Numbered from the stretch's first letter, positions 33,899 to 43,123 are shown. The stretch: 64,000 nucleotides of DNA from Microbacterium sp. (GCF_017305435.1 NZ_JAFKIP010000003.1:62001-126000); one strand, 5' to 3'. Program-made: numbers and translations. The notes: generated from the letters alone by a model not told the origin.

Positions 33899-34723
33899 TT
33901 ACGACCCTCCGTGTGTCAGGGAGAGCAGGTTCGCGAAGAGCCCCTCGCGGTCACGCCTCTTGAAGTCCTCTACCTCTTCAATCAGACGCGACAGGTGCTC
34001 ATCGAGCAGGGCCTGCGCTGTTGCCCCGTCCCGCCGTCGCATCGCCTCGAGAAGGGCCCGGTGTTCATCCGGCGCGTCGTGAACGGTCCCGTGCAGTGAC
34101 GTGACGACGAGAAGGAGCGGGTCGAGGGCATCGAGGGCGTCATAGAGCACGACAGTGCTCAAGGCCTCGAAAAGGGTGCTGCGGGAACACCGCACGAGGA
34201 GCTTGTGGAAGTGGTTCGCGACGTACCCCTCATACGACTCGCCGGCGACCATGCGCCGGTGGTCGCTCAGCGCCGATTCGAGGTCGGCGAAGTCTTCCTC
34301 AGTGCAACGCTCGGTGGCGAGCAGGATCACCTCCCGTTCCAGTCCCCGCCGTGCGCGGAGAAGATCGAGCAACTGGTCAACGTGCTGGATGTCCAGCGCC
34401 CCGGAGAGTCCTTCCCCGCGGCTTCTGTTGCGGATGATTTCCTCAACGAGGATGCGGCCACGTTCGGTGAGGACTCTGCCTTTCCCGCCTGCTGCGGAGG
34501 TGAGCCCGGACTCGTCCAGCTTCGTGAGCAGGCGTGAGACGGTGGGCTCGCTGATGGAGTAGCCCGCTTCCTGCAGTTCTCGCGCGACAAGCCGCGCGCC
34601 CCTCGGCTCGGCGCTTACGGCCAGTATCTCCAACACCGAGACGGTCTCCGGAGAGAAGTGTCCCTCTTCCGCGGGGGCGCGCGCGGGTCGGGCATCCGCG
34701 CGCGCGGACTCCTTAAGCGCCAT
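33899..34723 (-). CDS. FCD-domain transcriptional regulator inside the hydantoin operon
   Basis: This roughly 274-residue regulator has a winged helix of the NrpR/GntR-like kind (SVLEILAVSAEPRGARLVAR ... YSISEPTVSRLLTKLDES) and a C-terminal FCD ligand domain with metal-type residues (LESALSDHRRM, NHFHKLLV, EHRALLEAM, LLDEHLSRL). ATG 34723 gives an 11-bp overlap with the carbamoylase gene; a longer frame to 34783 is less likely. It should sense an operon intermediate and probably binds the 8-4-8 palindrome at 43124-43143 upstream of the first gene. Location inside the operon implies autoregulation. Confidence 0.75.
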   Translation of the reverse strand: MALKESARADARPARAPAEEGHFSPETVSVLEILAVSAEPRGARLVARELQEAGYSISEPTVSRLLTKLDESGLTSAAGGKGRVLTERGRILVEEIIRNRSRGEGLSGALDIQHVDQLLDLLRARRGLEREVILLATERCTEEDFADLESALSDHRRMVAGESYEGYVANHFHKLLVRCSRSTLFEALSTVVLYDALDALDPLLLVVTSLHGTVHDAPDEHRALLEAMRRRDGATAQALLDEHLSRLIEEVEDFKRRDREGLFANLLSLTHGGS

Positions 34724-35684
34724 CGTCGTCCGAACCAGGAAGTGCCCCGACGCGTCGCACGTCGTCTGACCAGCGAGGGTCAACAGGCGCGGTGATCGCG
34801 CCGTAGTGCTCGGGGCGCCGATGATGGGCGAAATTGAACACGTCTCGACGGTACTTCTTCACCATGTCGAGATCGATATCCGCGGTGATTACTTCGTCGT
34901 CACGCGAACTAGCGAGGGCGACGATCTCACCGCTGGGGGCCACGATAACGGAGCCGCCGATCTGCTCGACGCCCTCTTCGACGCCCCCCTTTCCCACCCC
35001 AATGACCCACAGGGAGTTCTGGTACGCGCCGGCCTGCATGGACAGGTGGTTGTGGAACTCCGTGAGGGTGTCGATCTCGGGCAGATGCGGAGTCTTGACG
35101 GGTGTGTTGTAGCCGATGCAGACGATCTCCGCTCGCGCGAGCGCAAGCATCCGGTATGTCTCCGCCCATCTGCGGTCGTTACAGATGGCGAGGCCGAGCC
35201 GTGTCCGTTTCCAATCGACCACAGGGAATCCCAGGTCCCCGACCTCGAAGTAGCGTTTTTCCAGGAGCTGATGCTCGGCGCGCTGGGGTTCCCCGAAGCC
35301 GGGGAGGTGGACCTTGCGGTATTTCAGTGCGACGTCCCCGTGCTCGTCTGCGAGCACGCTGGAGTTGAACAGACGCCCCTCATTGGTGCGCTCTGCGTAG
35401 CCCATCACGACCGCGATGCCGAGTTCGGCGGCGCGCGTGAACAGCGGGGCGACGCGCGCGAATGGCGTGTCCAGATCGTAGTAGCTCAGCAGCTCCTCGC
35501 GATCTTCGATGACCCAGTGGGGGAAGAACGGCACGCTTGCCAGTTCCGGGAAGACGAGCAGCTCGACACCGCGCGCCGATGCCTTCTCCAGGAGGGCGAC
35601 CATGCGTTCGGAGACCTCGTCCGCGGTGTGCCGCCTCTCGACGGGACCCATCTGCGCGGCTCCAACAATCATGCGGCGACTCAT
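34713..35684 (-). CDS. N-carbamoyl-D-amino-acid hydrolase (D-carbamoylase)
   Basis: This 323-residue nitrilase-superfamily enzyme should hydrolyse N-carbamoyl-D-amino acids to D-amino acid, CO2 and ammonia. The catalytic triad is E47 (FPELAS), K124 (KYRKVHLPG) and C168 (AICNDRRW), with the spacing of Agrobacterium D-carbamoylase. The NDRRW after the Cys and the VGKGGVEEG loop also fit that group. ATG 35684 overlaps the racemase stop as ATGA. It takes the product of the hydantoinase encoded two genes earlier. Confidence 0.88.
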   Translation of the reverse strand: MSRRMIVGAAQMGPVERRHTADEVSERMVALLEKASARGVELLVFPELASVPFFPHWVIEDREELLSYYDLDTPFARVAPLFTRAAELGIAVVMGYAERTNEGRLFNSSVLADEHGDVALKYRKVHLPGFGEPQRAEHQLLEKRYFEVGDLGFPVVDWKRTRLGLAICNDRRWAETYRMLALARAEIVCIGYNTPVKTPHLPEIDTLTEFHNHLSMQAGAYQNSLWVIGVGKGGVEEGVEQIGGSVIVAPSGEIVALASSRDDEVITADIDLDMVKKYRRDVFNFAHHRRPEHYGAITAPVDPRWSDDVRRVGALPGSDDDGA

Positions 35685-36427
35685 AGCTGTGCTCTCTCTT
35701 CCACTCCTGCGGTCGCCGACCAGGCCGGCTTGGCGGTTCTGTCTCCCGTGAACGGCTGCGGCGCGACGGTGTCGGTGTTGCGGTGACCGCGCTCGACCAA
35801 CCTGCGCACGCTCTCCGCACCGAACAGGTTGCCGTCGAAGACCGGGACCCCGGTCCTGCGTTCGAGGCGTTCGGCTTGGTCGCTGAATCCCGCGCAGGCG
35901 AGGACGAGGCACTGTGCCCCGCGCGCGAGGAGGTCATCGGCCACCTGGGCGAACCGTGCCGTGACTTCCGCGCTGTCGGCGTTGAGTTCGACCACCGTCC
36001 CGTCCAGGCTGCCGAAGAGCACTCGGTCAGAATCGAGTCCGTTCCGGGCGCAGTGCGCGGCGACTCGGGGCACCACTCGCGTGTCCACGACGATGACGCC
36101 GACGCGTTCTACGGCCTCCTTAGCCGCTAGGAGGGCGCTGGCTCCAATGCCGACGACTGGCTGCGGCACCAGTTCTCGGCAGGCTTCCAGGCCGGGGTCG
36201 TCGAAGCAGGCGATGACGAAGCCGTCGTACTTGTCCTTCGCGTTCCAGACCGTGTCGATGACCGCGCTCGCCGCGATGATGTTGTCTGTCTCACTTTCGA
36301 CGGAGAGCGGCCCCCATGGGACGTTCCGCACGTCGATAGACACCGCCTCATCGAATTCTGCGAGGGCGGCTTCGATCGTCCGCGTCATCTCGGGTGAGGT
36401 GTTGGGGTTGACGACAAGGATGTTCAT
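35681..36427 (-). CDS. hydantoin racemase (Asp/Glu racemase superfamily)
   Basis: This 248-residue enzyme should interconvert D- and L-5-substituted hydantoins, letting a D-selective pathway consume a racemate. The two catalytic cysteines are C74 (VIACFDDPG) and C178 (LVLACAGFS), and the start MNILVVNPNTS is typical of hydantoin racemases. ATG 36427 has GAGAG upstream; a longer frame reaches back into the dehydrogenase gene and is rejected. It is nine bases after the dehydrogenase and overlaps the carbamoylase. Confidence 0.87.
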   Translation of the reverse strand: MNILVVNPNTSPEMTRTIEAALAEFDEAVSIDVRNVPWGPLSVESETDNIIAASAVIDTVWNAKDKYDGFVIACFDDPGLEACRELVPQPVVGIGASALLAAKEAVERVGVIVVDTRVVPRVAAHCARNGLDSDRVLFGSLDGTVVELNADSAEVTARFAQVADDLLARGAQCLVLACAGFSDQAERLERRTGVPVFDGNLFGAESVRRLVERGHRNTDTVAPQPFTGDRTAKPAWSATAGVEERAQL

Positions 36428-36435
36428 GGGTTCTC

Positions 36436-37692
36436 TCACCTTGTGGCGCTGAATCCGGCTAGGTCGATATCGGGTCTGCCCTCGACCATGGCCTCGGCGA
36501 GCAGGCGGCCCGAGACCGGCCCGAGCGTCACTCCCCACATCCCGTGGCCTCCGTTGACGTAGATGTTCTTCGTTCGGGTCTGTCCGACGATGGGCATGCC
36601 ATCACTGGAGATGGGTCGACCCCCGTGCCACACCTCGCGAACCGAATTCCAGTGGGCCATCGGCAGGACGCGGCGGGCGTTCTCCTCCAGGCGGCGCGCC
36701 CCGCGAGGCGAGAATGCACCATTCGGGTCATCGATCTGCATCAGGGTGGAGATCCGCAGGGAATCACCCATTCGCGTCGTCGCGATCTTCGCCTCCGGAA
36801 AATAGAGCATCCCCTGGGGCAGATCGGGAACGTCGACGCGGAGGGAGTAGCCGAAGCCGGCAAGGACCCGTGGGCCCACGCCGTGCATCGTGGTGAGGTC
36901 ATCCAGCCACGCGCCACTGCAGATCACCGCCTGGTCGAAGCGACTTTGTGTTCCGCTCGTCGTCAGCACTTGGATGCCGGAGGAAGGACCTTCGCCCCCC
37001 ACCGGGTCGACCGACTCCACGGACGCGCTCACGAACTCCACGCCCCTGCCGGCAAGTTCGGCACGCAGGGTCTCCATAAGCACGGGCGGCTGCACAAGAC
37101 CTTGGTTTTCGAGCACGACTCCGAAGCGTCCCTCTGCTCGGGCCAACGGCTCCCGCCGGAAGAGCTCCGCCTCGTCGAGGAGAGCGATGTCGAGCTCGAG
37201 CCCTCGACTGGTGACCTGTAGGAGGTCGGAGATCTGAGCGTGCGCGGCATGCTGGGTGCGGAACGCTGAGACGAACGGCGCGCGCTCGAAGCTGAGCGCC
37301 AGGCCCTCGTCTTGCACCCGCTCGAATTCGCTGAGCGCGAGGCGGTCGATGTGCACGAGGCTCTCAACGGAGCGCAGCCACTTGCCCTGGCGGCTGTTCA
37401 TCGCGAACTTTCCCAGGAACTCCACCGACCGCATGCTCACCGTCCGCGGCAGCACCATGAAGGAGTTGCGCTGGAACACGCTCTTGAAGACTGAGGTGAT
37501 GTTCGCCACGCTCGTCAGCGGAACCGACATTACGGGGACGATGTGCCCGGCGTTCCCCCACGATGCATTGCGCAGCTCGTCGAGGGGCTGGCGCTCGTAG
37601 ACGGTGACGTCCGCGCCCCGCTTGGTCAGCTCGTACGCGGTGAAAAGGCCTACCGCCCCTGCACCGACGACTGCCACTGCTTTCTCGGACAC
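36436..37692 (-). CDS. FAD-dependent D-amino-acid dehydrogenase (DadA-like)
   Basis: This 418-residue flavoprotein of the DAO family starts with the FAD-binding fold VAVVGAGAVGLFTAYELTKR and an acidic residue ending the second strand (YERQ). The C-terminus has the family pattern RPISSDGMPIVGQT and VNGGHGMWGVTLGPVSG. It should oxidise D-amino acids made by the hydantoinase and carbamoylase to 2-oxo acids plus ammonia, passing electrons to a membrane acceptor. GTG 37692 follows AGGAG and directly follows the hydantoinase stop. The iminium intermediate released by such enzymes is the usual substrate of RidA, also encoded in this operon. Confidence 0.87.
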   Translation of the reverse strand: MSEKAVAVVGAGAVGLFTAYELTKRGADVTVYERQPLDELRNASWGNAGHIVPVMSVPLTSVANITSVFKSVFQRNSFMVLPRTVSMRSVEFLGKFAMNSRQGKWLRSVESLVHIDRLALSEFERVQDEGLALSFERAPFVSAFRTQHAAHAQISDLLQVTSRGLELDIALLDEAELFRREPLARAEGRFGVVLENQGLVQPPVLMETLRAELAGRGVEFVSASVESVDPVGGEGPSSGIQVLTTSGTQSRFDQAVICSGAWLDDLTTMHGVGPRVLAGFGYSLRVDVPDLPQGMLYFPEAKIATTRMGDSLRISTLMQIDDPNGAFSPRGARRLEENARRVLPMAHWNSVREVWHGGRPISSDGMPIVGQTRTKNIYVNGGHGMWGVTLGPVSGRLLAEAMVEGRPDIDLAGFSATR

Positions 37693-37693
37693 C

Positions 37694-39073
37694 TCAGCTC
37701 CTCACTGCTCGTTCGATGAACTGGCCGTGATGATCTGGCCCCACGTGGCGACCGTCGGAGCCGACGAGAACACCGCGCGAGTACACGCTGTGGATGCGTC
37801 CGCGCACCGCCCACCCTTCCCAAAGGTTGTAGTCCACATTCTGCGTCTGCGTTTCCGCGGACAGGACGGTGGTGGAGTCGGGGTTGAGGAGAGTGAGGTC
37901 GGCGTCCGCGCCGACCCGGATGGCCCCCTTACGGGGGTAGAGGCCGAATGTCTTCGCTGGTTCCGTGGCGATGACCTGCGCGAACTTCTCCAGCGTCAAC
38001 CGGCCCTTGGCCACACCCTCGGAGTACGTCACGAGCACGCGGTTCTCCACCCCGGGCCCGCCGTTGGGGATGTCGCGGAAGTCGTGCCGCCCCTTGTCCT
38101 TCTGACCCACCAGGCACAGGGGGCAGTGGTCGGAGGAGACGACGGAGAGGTCACCCTCACCCAGTGCCTTCCACAACCGCGCCTGGTCTCGTCGGGTTCG
38201 CAGCGGCGGGGTGAGAACGTATTTAGCGACGTCGAAGTCGTCGGAGTCGTACACGGAGTCATCAAGCGACAGGTAGTGCGTGCAGGTCTCCGCGGACACC
38301 GGAAGCCCCTCGGCTCGCGCCTCTTGCACGCGGTCGACCGCTTCTTCGGTGGAGAGGTGGACGAAGTAGGGGGCGGAGTCGGTGAGTCGCGCGATCATGA
38401 TGGCCCGGTTCACCGCCTCCGCCTCTGTCGCGGAGGGACGGGCGAGCTTGTGGTATCGCGGCAGGGTCTTGCCCTCGTCCACGAGCTGCTGCGAGATGGC
38501 GTCGATGACGTCACCGTTCTCCGCGTGGATGCAGATGCGACTTCCCTGGGATGCGGAGGCGCGAAGAACCTCGAAGAGCTGACGGTCATCGACCATGACC
38601 GCGCCCTTGTAGGCCATGTAGACCTTGAAGGAGCTGATCCCATCGTTCACCAGTGACGCCATGTCGGTGGTGATGCTGGGATACCAGGACGAGATGGTGG
38701 CGTGGAAGGAGTAGTCGACCGCGCACTGACCGTACATCTTCTCCGACCACCGCTCGTAGAGGGCCGGCAGAGGCTCGCCCTTGCTTTGAGGGGCGAAGTC
38801 GATGATGGTGGTGGTCCCACCGGCCGCTGCGGCTCGTGTTCCCGTCTGATGCGTATCGGTGGTGTGCCCCAGGCCTGACGGGGAGTCCATGTGCGTGTGC
38901 ACATCTACCCCACCGGGGAGCACCACAAGTCCTGAGGCGTCGATGACCGACTCGGCCCTCGCACTGCCGGGGGGCGCAAGCCTGGCGATGACTCCGTCGT
39001 CGACGAGGATGTCGGTGTCGATAGGGCCGTCCTCGGTCACGACGGTGCCGTTGGTGATGACGAAACTGGTCAT
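37694..39073 (-). CDS. hydA: D-hydantoinase/dihydropyrimidinase
   Basis: This 459-residue zinc amidohydrolase should open 5-substituted hydantoins (or dihydropyrimidines) to N-carbamoyl amino acids. The metal site is complete: H59 and H61 (VDVHTHMD), the carboxylated lysine K150 (SSFKVYMAYKG), later His residues (ICIHAENGD, YFVHLSTEEA) and the Asp of VVSSDHCP. The substrate loop LGHTTDTHQTG fits hydantoinases. ATG 39073 overlaps the RidA stop as ATGA. With racemase and carbamoylase in the same operon, a hydantoin role is favoured over pyrimidine breakdown. Confidence 0.9.
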   Translation of the reverse strand: MTSFVITNGTVVTEDGPIDTDILVDDGVIARLAPPGSARAESVIDASGLVVLPGGVDVHTHMDSPSGLGHTTDTHQTGTRAAAAGGTTTIIDFAPQSKGEPLPALYERWSEKMYGQCAVDYSFHATISSWYPSITTDMASLVNDGISSFKVYMAYKGAVMVDDRQLFEVLRASASQGSRICIHAENGDVIDAISQQLVDEGKTLPRYHKLARPSATEAEAVNRAIMIARLTDSAPYFVHLSTEEAVDRVQEARAEGLPVSAETCTHYLSLDDSVYDSDDFDVAKYVLTPPLRTRRDQARLWKALGEGDLSVVSSDHCPLCLVGQKDKGRHDFRDIPNGGPGVENRVLVTYSEGVAKGRLTLEKFAQVIATEPAKTFGLYPRKGAIRVGADADLTLLNPDSTTVLSAETQTQNVDYNLWEGWAVRGRIHSVYSRGVLVGSDGRHVGPDHHGQFIERAVRS

Positions 39074-39471
39074 GCGCGTGTTGCCGCCTTGCCGGCGCCG
39101 CCGCGAACCGCGGTGCCGATGATCTCGAACCGCAGCCCGCCTGCAAGCGCGACCCCGTAGGTCATGCGGGCGGGGAAGGGCGCGGTGAACCGCGTCCGGT
39201 ACACCCGGTCGAACTCAGCGAAGGAGGCGACGTCGGTGAGCACGCACGTCACCTGCGCGACGTCCGCGAAGCTCAGGCCGTACTCCGCGAGGGTGGCCCC
39301 GAAGTTATCCAGTGCCAGAGCAACCTCGTCCTCAAACCGTTCGGGCAGTTCGCCTTCGGCGCTCTTGCCGAAGTGGCCTGCGAGGTACACGGTGTGTTCG
39401 TCGGCGACGGCGAGGGAGTAGCTTCCTCCCGGCAGGGCGCGGCCTTCGACGGTTTCCAAGTGATGCATCAT
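39070..39471 (-). CDS. RidA-family imine/enamine deaminase
   Basis: This 133-residue protein has the YjgF/RidA fold with VYLAGHFG, LDNFGATLAEYGLSFADVAQ and the strand TYGVAL. RidA proteins hydrolyse reactive imines and enamines formed by flavin- or PLP-enzymes. The canonical active-site Arg region (usually RxxVxVxxLP) is altered to RMTYGVALAGG. This places it in a Rid subgroup other than archetypal RidA, possibly with its own substrate. It lies between the transporter and hydantoinase genes. AAGGA precedes the ATG. Confidence 0.82.
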   Translation of the reverse strand: MMHHLETVEGRALPGGSYSLAVADEHTVYLAGHFGKSAEGELPERFEDEVALALDNFGATLAEYGLSFADVAQVTCVLTDVASFAEFDRVYRTRFTAPFPARMTYGVALAGGLRFEIIGTAVRGGAGKAATRA

Positions 39472-39490
39472 CTGATTCGTTTCCTTCGCT

Positions 39491-40435
39491 TTAGCGGGTG
39501 TTCTTTCGCCCGGTGGCGACTTGCAGCAGAACCGCGGCGGCGATGATGACGCCCTTGATGATGTCCTGCGGGTACGACGGGACGCCCATGAGGTTCATGA
39601 TGTTGCTGATGAGTCCGAGGATGAGGACCCCGACCACGGTGTTCATCACGAAGCCGCGACCGCCGGCCAGGCTGGCGCCGCCGATGACGACCGCGGCGAT
39701 GGCGTCGAGCTCTGAGCCCATGCCCATTCCTGCGCTGGCCGTGGATGTCCGCGACGCGAGGAATACGCCGGCACCGGCGGCGAAGACGCCGGAGAGCACG
39801 TAGGTGGACAGCACGAAGCCCTTTGTCCGCACACCGGCCAGGCGAAGTGCGGTCTCGTTGCTGCCGATTCCGATGACCTTTCGCCCGTAGCCGGTGAAGC
39901 GCTGGACGAAGAGGCAGGCGATAACGACGATCGCCGTGATCCAGATCAGTGGGTATCCCATTTGCGGGCTGGCCAGCACGTTGAGGTTCTGCTCGATCTG
40001 GATGGGCCGGCCGTTGGTGATGAGGTAGGACGTGCCCCGGGCAATGGTCATCACCGCGAGGGTGGCGACGAAGCCTTGGACCTTCCCGAAGGCGACCATG
40101 GCGCCCGAGATCACGCCGAATGCCAGGCCCGTGAGCAGGGCCGCGCCGACGGCGAGCCAGACGTTGACTCCGACGCTCATCAGCGCCGCGGCCGTCGTCG
40201 CGCCCACAGCCATCAGCGACCCGACCGACAGGTCGATGCCGCCCGCTTGGATGACGAACAGCATCCCCAGCGCGACCAGCATGGGCCCCGCCTGTTGAAG
40301 GAGGATGTTTCGCAGATTCATCGGGTCCAGGAACGCGTCCGACATGAACGCGCACGCGACAATCAGCATCACGAAGATGATGAAGATGTTGTTCCTGATG
40401 AGAACTTGTTTGATGTTGATGGTCGTCTTAGGCAC
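39491..40435 (-). CDS. ribose-type (RbsC/AraH) ABC transporter permease
   Basis: This 314-residue membrane protein has about eight to ten helices and the RbsC-family motifs GGIDLSVGSLMAVGA and GIGSNETALRLAG (EAA-like loop), then GGASLAGGRG. It forms the channel of a CUT2-type importer, with the double ATPase and the binding protein encoded just before it. The GTG at 40435 overlaps the ATPase stop. CUT2 systems mostly carry sugars, so its presence ahead of hydantoin enzymes suggests a sugar-like or polar ligand. Confidence 0.9.
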   Translation of the reverse strand: MPKTTINIKQVLIRNNIFIIFVMLIVACAFMSDAFLDPMNLRNILLQQAGPMLVALGMLFVIQAGGIDLSVGSLMAVGATTAAALMSVGVNVWLAVGAALLTGLAFGVISGAMVAFGKVQGFVATLAVMTIARGTSYLITNGRPIQIEQNLNVLASPQMGYPLIWITAIVVIACLFVQRFTGYGRKVIGIGSNETALRLAGVRTKGFVLSTYVLSGVFAAGAGVFLASRTSTASAGMGMGSELDAIAAVVIGGASLAGGRGFVMNTVVGVLILGLISNIMNLMGVPSYPQDIIKGVIIAAAVLLQVATGRKNTR

Positions 40436-41957
40436 GGTCTTCCCGCTTCACTCCCATGGCGTGCTGCATGATTTCTTCCTCGTTTATGTCGGAGCCCGTC
40501 AATTCGGCGACGGTCTCTCCCTCGCGCATGACGTAGACCCGGTCGCACAGTCCGATGACTTCGGGGAGCTCGGAGGACACGACGATCACCGCGAATCCCT
40601 CTCGAGCAAGCGCCCCGATGTTCTTGTAGATCTCGCCTTTGGCTCCGACGTCCACTCCTCGCGTTGGCTCGTCGAGGATGATGAGCTTGAGTTCTCTCGC
40701 GAGCCATTTGGCGACGGACACCTTCTGCTGGTTCCCGCCTGACAGCGACGAGACCGGGTCCTCTATCGAGCCGTACTTCGTGTCGAGCTTGGCGAGGAGG
40801 TCCCGCACCCGCTGGCCCTCCGGCCGCGGGTTGATGAAGCCGACAGCCGTCTGCCCGACCATCGCCGTGTTGAAGCGGATGCTCTGCTCCTGCACGAGTC
40901 CTTGATGCTTGCGGTCCTCCGGCACGAGACCGATTCCGCGGCTGACTGCCCCCCTCGGACCGCGCACATGCAAGCGCTCACCCTCGAACGACACCGTCCC
41001 GGAGGTTGCTCGGTCGGCTCCGAACACCGCACGCATGAGCTCGGTGCGCCCGGATCCGACGAGTCCGGCGAAGCCGACGATTTCGCCGGAACGGGCGGTG
41101 AATGACCCGTTCTTGACGCGCGACCCTGCCCGCAGGTTCTCCACTCGGAGGATCTCGGCGCCGGGCACACGGTCCTTCGGCGGGAACATCTGCTGCAGGT
41201 CTCGCCCCACCATCATCCTGATGAGGCTTTCCTCGGTGACGTCTGCGGTGGGCCTGCTGTCCACCAGCCGCCCGTCCTTGAGCACGGTCAGCCGGTCGCA
41301 GATCTCGAAGAGCTCATTGAGCCGGTGTGAGACGTAGAGGATTGCCACGTCTTCCTCCTTGAGCTTGCGGATCAGCTGGAGGAGGGCGCGCGACTCCGAA
41401 GCGGTGAGTACCGCGGTGGGCTCGTCGAAGACAATCACGCGAGGCGAACCCACCAGCGCTTTGCAAATCTCCACGATCTGCTGTTCAGCCACCGTGAGCT
41501 CTTGGATGCTCTGTCGCGGGTCGATGTGACCGAAGCCAATATCTGTGAGGAGAGTCGACGCGCGTCGCTCCAGACTGCGCCAGTTGATGTACGGGCGGCC
41601 TTTCTGGTGCAGCTCGTCCAGGAACAGACTCTCCACGACGGTGAGGTCGGGAGCCAGCATGAACTCCTGGTAGATGATGGCGATACCGTGGTCTCGCATA
41701 GTGCGCGGGGAGACCGCGTGGATCTCCTCTCCCGCCACCACGACTGTGCCGCTGTCTCGCCGGTAGGCGCCGGCAAGGATTTTGATGAGTGTGGACTTGC
41801 CGGCTCCGTTCTCGCCGATAAGGCCCTGGATCTCCCCGGGACGAAGCGACAGGTCGACATCGCTCAGCGCGTGGATGCCACCGAACTGCTTGGAGATGCC
41901 CCGCATCTCCACCACCGGCGCCCTGCTGCCGCTCATGTGCTCTGTGTTGTCGTTCAT
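40428..41957 (-). CDS. ribose-type (RbsA) double ABC ATPase
   Basis: This 509-residue protein has two ATPase domains. The first is complete: GENGAGKST, Q-loop and LTVAEQQIVEICKAL signature variant, and VIVFDEPTAVL. The second has the degenerate P-loop GLVGSGRTEL and the signature LSGGNQQKVSVAKWL with LILDEPTRGVDVG, as in RbsA, MglA and XylG. It energises the CUT2 importer. It starts at ATG 41957, 19 bp after the binding-protein gene. Confidence 0.92.
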   Translation of the reverse strand: MNDNTEHMSGSRAPVVEMRGISKQFGGIHALSDVDLSLRPGEIQGLIGENGAGKSTLIKILAGAYRRDSGTVVVAGEEIHAVSPRTMRDHGIAIIYQEFMLAPDLTVVESLFLDELHQKGRPYINWRSLERRASTLLTDIGFGHIDPRQSIQELTVAEQQIVEICKALVGSPRVIVFDEPTAVLTASESRALLQLIRKLKEEDVAILYVSHRLNELFEICDRLTVLKDGRLVDSRPTADVTEESLIRMMVGRDLQQMFPPKDRVPGAEILRVENLRAGSRVKNGSFTARSGEIVGFAGLVGSGRTELMRAVFGADRATSGTVSFEGERLHVRGPRGAVSRGIGLVPEDRKHQGLVQEQSIRFNTAMVGQTAVGFINPRPEGQRVRDLLAKLDTKYGSIEDPVSSLSGGNQQKVSVAKWLARELKLIILDEPTRGVDVGAKGEIYKNIGALAREGFAVIVVSSELPEVIGLCDRVYVMREGETVAELTGSDINEEEIMQHAMGVKREDRA

Positions 41958-41976
41958 CGCTTCGTCCCGGGGCCTC

Positions 41977-43047
41977 TCAGAACCCTCGGTCCATGTACTG
42001 GGCGACGTTCTCCTTTGTGATCGCGACGGCCTCTGTCAGCGTCACGAAGTCGAAGTCGTCAGCGGTCTTCTCACCCGAGAGGATCTGAGCCGCGATGTCG
42101 ACGGCGGTCTCGCCGATGAGGTCGGGGCTGTTCAGACCAGTGGCGAAGTACTTGCCGTCCGCGATGAGGGCGAGCGCTTTGGCGGCGCCGTCGGCAGCTG
42201 CCACGATGTCCACGTCGTCCTTGCCGGCGTTCGCCAGCGCGGTCATCGCTCCGAAGAGCATGTCGTCGTTCTCGCCAAAGACCGTGGTGATGTTCGGGTG
42301 CGCAGTGATGATGTCCTCCATCGCCTGAAGGCCGCCGTCCTCAGACCAGTCGCCGAAGCCTTGTGCCACGATCTTGAGCTGCGCGTCGGGGTAGGCCGCA
42401 GATCCGGTGTCCTTGAGTGTCTGCTCCAACTCCTCGGCTTCCTTGAGGGCGTCTGCGGCCGGCTGACCGGTGCGCTGTTCGATGAACCCGGCGAGCAGGC
42501 CCACTCGACGCTGGTAGCTCCCGAGATCCACCTTCGAGCCGCTCAAAATCACACCTTCGATGGGCTTCGTGGTGCTCTGGGCGTAGGCCTCACCGACAAG
42601 CCGGGCGTTCTCGGGGTTGTTCGCGTAGACGTTCGTCACGATCTTCGCGCCTTCAGCTGCTGCATTGTCCACCGCGATCACGGGGATCCCGGCCTCGTCC
42701 GCGAGCGCGATGCTCGGCAACGCCGCTTCCGGCTCCACCGGGTCGATGAAGATGACGTCCTTCTTCTGGGAAATGAAGGTCTCGAGGTTGGACGCCTCCT
42801 GCTGGACGTCGTTCCCGGCATCCAGGACGGAGACGTCCCATCCCATCTCTTCGCCATGCTTCTTGATCGCCTCACCGAGCGCGACAAAATAGGGCGCATC
42901 CTGGGTCTTGAGGGAGAAGCCCACGGAGATGGTCTCCGCACCCCCTACGTCGCCGCCCGTGCCGTCGCTGCTGCAGCCGACAAGGCCGGTCACGGCCATC
43001 GCCCCGGCGGCGGCTACCGCCGCTAGGCGCATCAAAGTGTGCTTCAT
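41977..43047 (-). CDS. ribose-type (RbsB-like) substrate-binding lipoprotein, first gene of the hydantoin operon
   Basis: This 356-residue precursor has a signal peptide and lipobox TGLVGCS. The mature part has the PBP1 sugar-binding pattern 'DAPYFVALGEAIKKHGEEMG', FISQKKDVIFIDPVEPEA and 'AGIPVIAVDNAAAEGAKIVTNV'. It should capture the operon's substrate outside the membrane. AGGAGG stands before the ATG at 43047. A perfect 8-4-8 palindrome lies 77 bp upstream. As the first gene of an 11-gene operon, it marks the promoter end. Confidence 0.9.
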   Translation of the reverse strand: MKHTLMRLAAVAAAGAMAVTGLVGCSSDGTGGDVGGAETISVGFSLKTQDAPYFVALGEAIKKHGEEMGWDVSVLDAGNDVQQEASNLETFISQKKDVIFIDPVEPEAALPSIALADEAGIPVIAVDNAAAEGAKIVTNVYANNPENARLVGEAYAQSTTKPIEGVILSGSKVDLGSYQRRVGLLAGFIEQRTGQPAADALKEAEELEQTLKDTGSAAYPDAQLKIVAQGFGDWSEDGGLQAMEDIITAHPNITTVFGENDDMLFGAMTALANAGKDDVDIVAAADGAAKALALIADGKYFATGLNSPDLIGETAVDIAAQILSGEKTADDFDFVTLTEAVAITKENVAQYMDRGF

Positions 43048-43123
43048 CGTTCCTCCTGGTGGTGTCCTCGTTGATCGCTACCGGGTCATCGCATTCGCTT
43101 TGACATCATCACGATAGCGTCAT

